Shown here: piece by piece, positions 8,433-12,500 of the stretch
Layout: each line of letters opens with the position of its first letter
Position numbering within the stretch: position 1 is the first letter of the stretch
From: Stramonita haemastoma
Lineage: Eukaryota > Mollusca > Gastropoda > Neogastropoda > Muricidae
Reading direction: 5' to 3'
Assembly (NCBI GenBank): GCA_030674155.1
Contig: CM060342.1
Coordinates: 5,528,255 to 5,540,754 of the forward strand
DNA length: 12,500 nt
Position numbers and translations under genes: made by a program
Notes under the pieces: model-generated
Database searches by the model: none
Told to the model about the DNA's origin: nothing
Seen by the model: the letters and a program-made list of their open reading frames with translations, nothing else

Positions 8433-8454
8433 GAACACAAGAACACGAACATGT

Positions 8455-8540
8455 ATATGTGTGTGTGTGTGTGTGTTGTGTGTGTGTGTGTGTGTGTGTT
8501 GTGTGTTGTGTGTGTGTGTGTGTGTGGTATGTGTGTGTAT
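8455..8540 (+). repeat. GT microsatellite
   Basis: A GT-rich tract with GTTGTG interruptions lies directly after array B and about 45 bases before the acceptor of the 8585 exon. It occupies the same relative place as 1279-1548 in unit A. Confidence 0.97.
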
Positions 8541-8584
8541 GAATATAACTCACTCATCTAACCCTTGCCATGATGACATTTCAG

Positions 8585-8635
8585 TTTCCACCACTGGGGT
8601 ACCTGAGACAACAGTACCCACAACTCAAACCACTC
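8585..8635 (+). CDS. Thr/Pro-rich linker exon, unit B (second)
   Basis: This 51-nt exon lies between acceptor GATGACATTTCAG and donor CACTC before gtaagg, phase 1 to phase 1. The peptide reads STTGVPETTVPTTQTT. Its final C plus CT of the 11136 exon gives Pro before EVCKEG. A CTAAC branch-point-like motif lies about 25 bases upstream. It holds the same position as 1601-1645 of unit A but is hardly alignable with it, in contrast to the near-identical first linker exon. It is too short to identify alone, but splice sites, phase and composition all agree. Confidence 0.78.
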
Positions 8636-8716
8636 GTAAGGTTTAGTTCCTCCATTTACATGCTTGTAGAGATATGTCTCCGTAATGTATGTGGATATTT
8701 CGGTGAGGTGGGGGCA

Positions 8717-8731
8717 CGGGGGGGGGGGGGG
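8717..8731 (+). repeat. Poly-G run, about 14 bases
   Basis: A homopolymer of G follows GGGGCAC in the intron. Such a run could form a G-quadruplex-like structure, and its length may be miscounted in assembly. Confidence 0.9.
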
Positions 8732-8863
8732 ATTGAATGGACAGTTACAGAGGCAGACAAGAATCCTGGCAGACAGACGAACATTAAAAATTCAAGAAAA
8801 TATCTACTCTGCTGTGTCTCTTGTCTTTCTCTCTTCTACTCTTGATATTGACTATGTCATTTC

Positions 8864-8867
<4 letters not shown>

Positions 8868-8936
<69 letters not shown>

Positions 8937-8940
8937 GTCC
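8868..8940 (+). repeat. CT microsatellite
   Basis: A pure CT run of about 55 bases continues into imperfect CT repeats, pyrimidine on the sense strand. Confidence 0.97.
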
Positions 8941-8951
8941 CTTGAGCATAA

Positions 8952-8996
8952 TTTGTATATTCATGCCCAAGGCCCATGTACATGTGTTCAGTGTTC
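8952..8996 (+). repeat. Dispersed motif copy 3, before a CT tract
   Basis: The block contains TTCATGCCCAAGGCCCATG, then TACATG and TGTTCAGTGTTCT, again running directly into CT repeats. It is more diverged than copies 1 and 2 but keeps the CCCAAGGCC and TTCAGTGTTC blocks in the same order and spacing. Confidence 0.6.
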
Positions 8997-8997
8997 T

Positions 8998-9075
8998 TTC
9001 TCTCTCTCCCTCCCTCCCTCTCTCTCTCTGTCTCTGTCTCTCTCTCTCTCTCTCCTCTCTTCTCTCTTCTCTCTC

Positions 9076-9113
<38 letters not shown>
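8998..9113 (+). repeat. CT microsatellite
   Basis: CT repeats with CCTC and TGTC variants directly follow the dispersed motif. Confidence 0.97.
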
Positions 9114-9118
<5 letters not shown>

Positions 9119-10060
9119 ATTAAGTGACAATAGCAGTAAGATATATAGCACAATTATAAACCATCGTTTACAAGAGTGGGTTCAGGAAATAATACACTGA
9201 ACTCACTGGAGAAACTACTCTCAATGCTTGTATCTTTATACAAAGAGTACAAAATTTACGTCCAAAAACTATTCTATGACATCATGCAATTAAAGGTATG
9301 AATATTTCTTGTCTTATCTTATACTAGTACAGAAAACCAGCTTAAATCCTGTAAACAGATTGAAATTAATACGAGTTATGATTTATAATTGTGTAAATGA
9401 TTAAAAGTCTTCAGGATTGATACATTTAAATGCTGTTGAAATGCATACAAATATTTAGTATAAAATTTCTAGCAAGATTAGTTTATAATGTCAGTATGTA
9501 TGATTGTTAGTACAGCAAGATGCTGTGATGTGTATTAGAAAAGACTAGAGTTGAAATAACAGCTTAGAATTATTTATTGAAAAGGTGACTTTGATCAACT
9601 TAATTTTACCTTATTGCTTTATATGATGCAAATATTAGGAATTATGGACAATGGTAGCATCGTCAAGTATTGATGAACAAATGCACTTGTATGTCTTAGT
9701 GAGAACATTATTGGATTGACAGACCCAACTTATTTGCAAACTGGACTCTTGTATGATAGGAAATCTGATAATTTAATTTGTATTTGAAAATCATCTTTTG
9801 CAAAAACTCTGATACCTGTTGAAATGCTGAACTCAAATATTGTTTTATTTTCTACAAATTATTTTACTACTTCTGAACAATGCTGTATGTTAGACTACCT
9901 GAAAAAGCTTACTCTTACTATTTTTGATAATGGAAAGAAATCTGGGTTGCAATGTGCCGTTGTAAAAATGCTATGTAATAGGTTTCTACTGTTATGAATA
10001 GACTCTTCAAAACCTTTAATATTATAACATTTAAGAATACTGGTTTTATCTCTACTTCCT
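9114..10060 (+). other. AT-rich intron sequence, no gene seen
   Basis: About 950 bases of unique AT-rich DNA. I find no splice-flanked frame with mucin-like or module-like peptide and no repeat. It is part of the long intron between 8635 and 11136. Confidence 0.6.
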
Positions 10061-10170
10061 TCCTCTCTCCCTCCCTTTCCACTCTTATCTCTCTCTCCTC
10101 TCAAACTCTCTCTCTCTACTCTCTCTCTCTCCTCTCTCTCTCTCTTCTCTCTTCTCTCCTTTCTCTCCCT
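10061..10170 (+). repeat. CT microsatellite, imperfect
   Basis: CTCT and CCTCT repeats with TTCT and ACT interruptions, pyrimidine on the sense strand. Confidence 0.92.
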
Positions 10171-10305
10171 GCCTTATATACATATGAAGTCCCCATCACC
10201 CTGACAAAGTGTTCTACCTTTATGTGCGTGTGCCCACGTGTGTCTGTGCATGTGTGTGCACATGCGAGTGTGTACATCCGAATTTGCTAAAACTATATTT
10301 TTATT

Positions 10306-10400
10306 GGTTCTTTGTGTGTTGTATAGGTCGAATGCAAGCGCTTTCATCTGTTTTTGCAAAATATAACGCTATATAAATTCCATCTACTATTATTATTATC
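10306..10400 (+). mobile_element. Possible SINE/LINE 3' tail ending in ATT repeats
   Basis: AACGCTATATAAAT at about 10364-10378 is followed by an ATT repeat. This resembles the CGCTATATAAAT plus ATT-repeat ends of many animal tRNA-derived SINEs and their partner LINEs (established pattern, recalled). The body upstream was not identified, so only the tail is suggested. Confidence 0.4.
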
Positions 10401-10465
10401 TTTTTAATATGAGCAGCAGCAGTAGTAGTAGTAATAGTAGTGTTGTCATTGCTCTTGTTATATTA

Positions 10466-10512
<47 letters not shown>

Positions 10513-10535
10513 TATTATTATCATCATCGTCATCG
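10387..10535 (+). repeat. ATT / AGT / TTA trinucleotide repeats
   Basis: An ATT run, then AGC/AGT repeats, then a long TTA run from about 10464, ending in ATC/GTC repeats. It may have grown from the tail of the retroelement suggested just upstream. Confidence 0.95.
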
Positions 10536-10552
10536 TCTACCTTATTATTTAT

Positions 10553-10622
10553 CTGCGTCTCTCTCTCTCTCTTTCTGTTGGTCCGTTTGTCTGTCTGTCT
10601 ATCTGTCTATCTGTCTATCTTA
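10553..10622 (+). repeat. CT and CTAT/CTGT microsatellite
   Basis: CTCT repeats followed by GTCT and TATC repeats, pyrimidine-rich on the sense strand. Confidence 0.93.
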
Positions 10623-10830
10623 CTATGTACTTCTATACCTGCTTACTAGTAACTTATCCCAGGGACTTATTTTTTCATTTCATCTCCTGTTAGTTTTTTG
10701 GTTCATAAAAAACCTGGTGTTTGTTTTAATTTTATTGTTCACAGTTTTTTTCCCCACTGCATTATTGTCCATATTACTTTTGATATCTGTGATTGAAAAT
10801 GTTTGATAGAAACAGAAATTTGTGTGTAAA

Positions 10831-10837
10831 CGTGTGT

Positions 10838-10899
<62 letters not shown>

Positions 10900-10916
10900 G
10901 TGTGTGTGCGTGTGTG

Positions 10917-10952
<36 letters not shown>

Positions 10953-10968
10953 TAGTGCGTGCGTGTGG
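10831..10968 (+). repeat. GT microsatellite passing into GTGC repeats
   Basis: A long GT run changes at about 10915 into a GTGC run of about 45 bases. It ends about 168 bases before the module exon at 11136. GT and GTGC tracts are Z-DNA-prone (established knowledge). Confidence 0.97.
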
Positions 10969-11036
10969 TTCTCTTTAATGTAGCAAAACTTGTTTTCATT
11001 CTAAAAGCAAGAAACATTTTTAGAGTTTCTTCTTAG

Positions 11037-11051
11037 TGGCACCACATGCAA
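11037..11051 (+). other. Candidate micro-exon or decayed linker exon
   Basis: TTCTTCTTAG is followed by TGGCACCACATGCAA and then gtaagaag. This is a possible 15-nt phase-1 to phase-1 exon. It would add four codons (GCA CCA CAT GCA) between the 8585 exon and module B. It resembles the start of the 1601 exon lacking one T, so it may instead be a decayed copy. A second donor at 11090 does not fit the phase. Confidence 0.25.
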
Positions 11052-11135
11052 GTAAGAAGTGTGTAGATGAGGTGAAGACAAGGAATCTAGTAAGTATTTC
11101 TGTGCTTTTCAAGGAATCACTTCATTTTTTTCCAG

Positions 11136-11377
11136 CTGAAGTGTGTAAGGAAGGAGACAAGACCGATGCAAGTGGCTTTGACATCAAGCCTCTGACAACA
11201 GACACCACAAAAGCTGGCAAGAAGTTCACTGCCCCTACGGATACAAAGGTGGAGTTCGTAATTTCCACACCAGCAGGTTCTTTCACTCCTATGACGGCGA
11301 TATTCAAGGTCAAGGATGTTCAGCGATTAGAAGTGAAAGTTGTCTACGAGAAGCCAGGCAAACCTGAGGAAACATTC
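11136..11377 (+). CDS. Globular module B, first exon
   Basis: Acceptor TTTTTTCCAG and donor TTC before gtaagt enclose 242 nt, phase 1 to phase 0, one codon longer than the unit A copy. The peptide opens with EVCKEGDKTDASGFDIKPL, identical to module A. It then has a variable patch (TTDTTKA against PGTNKD), a conserved GKKFTAPT, another variable patch, and conserved VISTPAG and FTPMT blocks. Strand-like stretches are MTAIFKVKDV and LEVKVVYEK. Divergence is therefore concentrated in short patches that are probably surface loops. Apart from these changes it has the same predicted role as module A. Confidence 0.92.
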
Positions 11378-11414
11378 GTAAGTTTTTTAGGCCAACAAAG
11401 ACAATGATTTTATT

Positions 11415-11755
11415 TGATTTATCTATGTATCTATTTCTTTATTTATTCATTTTTCATTTGGACAATATGGAGTAAGCACTTACGTACTTTTTTACCTCTT
11501 TATTTTTACATCCATTCGATCTCATCAGTACAGGATGGCCTATTCATCAAACTGAAGAAGGTTTTAAGGTGTGTGGAAGATGTTCTGCGTGCGTTTGCAA
11601 ACAGGTCCTTGGTTTATGGGTCATCTGAAGGACATTTGTGGGGAGTTGAGTTTGCACTGATATTCACTCTACAAGGAAACATCCCCACGAAGAGGATTTG
11701 AACTTGGGTCAGCAGATCAAGAGTGCAATACGCAACGCTCTAAGCAACAGGCTTT
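11415..11755 (-). mobile_element. tRNA-derived SINE-like element
   Basis: On the minus strand, an A-box-like GCTTAGAGCG (complement of 11736-11745) precedes a B-box-like AAGTTCAAATC (complement of about 11695-11705), with about 30 bases between them, as in a tRNA promoter. The body continues leftward for some 200 bases to a block AAGTGCTTACTCCATATTGT shared with the fragment at 5365-5436. It ends in an A-rich AATAAATAAAG tail near 11415-11450. The tRNA-like part cannot fold into an obvious full cloverleaf, so it is not called a tRNA gene. The intron position agrees with an insertion specific to unit B. Confidence 0.55.
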
Positions 11756-11764
11756 CCAAAAATG

Positions 11765-11765
<1 letters not shown>

Positions 11766-11830
<65 letters not shown>
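11766..11830 (+). repeat. GT microsatellite
   Basis: A pure GT run of 65 bases, adjacent to the tRNA-like head of the SINE-like element. Confidence 0.98.
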
Positions 11831-11833
<3 letters not shown>

Positions 11834-12171
11834 CTTTTTCTGTCCTTTCTCCCTCGAGAAAAAAGTATCAAAGTATGATCTGACGAAAGGCATATGTAAT
11901 GTATTATAAAACAAGATTTACATTATCGGATGTGTAATTAATTTTTTTCCTTAGAAAAAAACATCCCCAGTATATATAATGATGACAGTTTGAAAAAATC
12001 AGTTTAGCATAGTTCAAAGAGACTTGATAAAAACAATTTTCTTTCATCACCATTTTCATCAGTGTTGTAAATTATCATGATTACCATCACCAACAGCAAC
12101 ATAATCATCATGGCAGCCATTATTATCGACATTTTCAAAAACATTTAATTTGTGTTTTGTGTCTTTTGCAG
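11831..12171 (+). other. Intron sequence up to the last exon
   Basis: AT-rich sequence with scattered ATCATC trinucleotides near 12060-12125, ending in the acceptor CTTTTGCAG. No gene is visible. Confidence 0.65.
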
Positions 12172-12307
12172 ACTGAAAACAATCCAAGTGGACAAGTGAA
12201 GCCTAGTTTGCCCACAGAGCGAGTGAAGAAACTTGTGATCACTGCTTTCCCTAAATTTGGTTCTGCTCCTGAGGTGGAGGTGACAAAGATGGTTGGCTGT
12301 GTACATG
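12172..12307 (+). CDS. Globular module B, second exon
   Basis: Acceptor GTCTTTTGCAG and donor CATG before gtaagt enclose 136 nt, phase 0 to phase 1, the same length as in module A. The peptide begins TENNPSGQVKPSLPTERV, continues KKLVITAFPKFGSAPEVEV and ends TKMVGCVH. Ten of 46 residues differ from module A by hand count, mostly conservative (R/K, I/V, T/S, N/S). The cysteine in GCVH is kept. The phase-1 end predicts another linker exon to the right of the window, as 5562-5597 follows module A. Confidence 0.92.
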
Positions 12308-12500
12308 GTAAGTGTTCACTGATTTTAACACTTTGAAAACTGCCCTTCTAATCCCTTCCCTTCTTGTGGTGTGACAATACTTATCAGTAGCATAGAATAA
12401 GCCCTGAGACACCTTGTTCTAGTCATTTTAATTCATGTTCACAGAAAACAAAAGGTGTTCTCTGCCTTCACATTTTATTGTCAAAGTGTATGCTTTTAAC
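12308..12500 (+). other. Intron homologous to 4448-4620
   Basis: The sequence after the donor shares several blocks with the intron after module A, including TAATCCCTT, AGACACCTTG-like and CACAGAAAACAAA. The duplicated unit therefore continues beyond the window. Confidence 0.75.

Larger units (their letters stand above)
70..12307 (+). other. Internal part of a modular mucin-like gene (two tandem units)
   Basis: Eight predicted exons on the + strand (70-162, 1601-1645, 2215-2453, 4312-4447, 5562-5597, 7204-7266, 8585-8635, 11136-11377) and a ninth at 12172-12307 chain together with compatible phases and no stop at any junction. Junction codons are G+TT (Val), G+CT (Ala), G+TT (Val), G+AA (Glu), G+TT (Val) and C+CT (Pro), with phase 0 inside each module. 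The product alternates Thr/Pro/Ser-rich linkers with a 125-residue two-cysteine module, as in secreted or surface mucin-like proteins. Neither the first exon with a start codon and signal peptide nor the last exon is present. The function is inferred from composition and architecture only. I do not recognise an orthologue and give no symbol. Confidence 0.8.

Noticed and set aside
11670..11755. Functional tRNA gene on the minus strand
   Set aside because: A and B boxes are visible, but I cannot form a complete cloverleaf with acceptor stem, and the region continues into a longer element body. A SINE is more likely.

Overview
This is eukaryotic, intron-rich DNA, most likely from an invertebrate and, as a low-certainty guess, a mollusc such as a snail. 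The guess rests on short phase-matched exons, very dense GT and CT microsatellites and a threonine-rich mucin-like secretory gene. No bacterial-style gene, rRNA, functional tRNA, CRISPR array, promoter, translation start or gene end is visible. Everything that looks coding lies on the + strand and fits the internal part of one gene.

The gene is built from a tandemly duplicated unit. Unit A runs from about 1 to 7134 and unit B from 7135 past the window end. Each unit has: (i) a Thr/Pro/Ser-rich linker exon (70-162 or 70-129; 7204-7266); (ii) a 30-bp minisatellite array (about 230-1113; about 7285-8432); (iii) a GT-rich tract; (iv) a second short linker exon (1601-1645; 8585-8635); (v) a two-exon globular module (2215-2453 plus 4312-4447; 11136-11377 plus 12172-12307). 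Unit A ends with a further 36-nt linker exon (5562-5597), which joins in frame to the first exon of unit B. Linker exons start and end in phase 1. The module goes phase 1 to 0, then 0 to 1. All predicted junctions read through without a stop, giving the chain linker - module A - linker - module B.

The module is 375 nt (about 125 residues). It has two cysteines, one near each end (EVCKEG and VGCVHG), and an alternating hydrophobic pattern that suggests a beta-sandwich. Its two copies are alike but unevenly diverged. The product is probably a secreted or surface mucin-like glycoprotein in which O-glycosylated Thr/Pro linkers alternate with the modules. No signal peptide or membrane segment is in the window.

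The introns are full of simple repeats, almost all with the pyrimidine or GT strand on the sense strand. One strand-switched tract could form a hairpin. A short dispersed motif occurs three times, each time directly before a CT tract. A tRNA-like SINE lies on the minus strand at about 11415-11755, and a probable retroelement tail at about 10306-10400. The main open question is whether the minisatellites are translated. Their Thr-rich frame matches the adjacent exon, but their 5' parts are frameshifted and plausible donors lie upstream of them.
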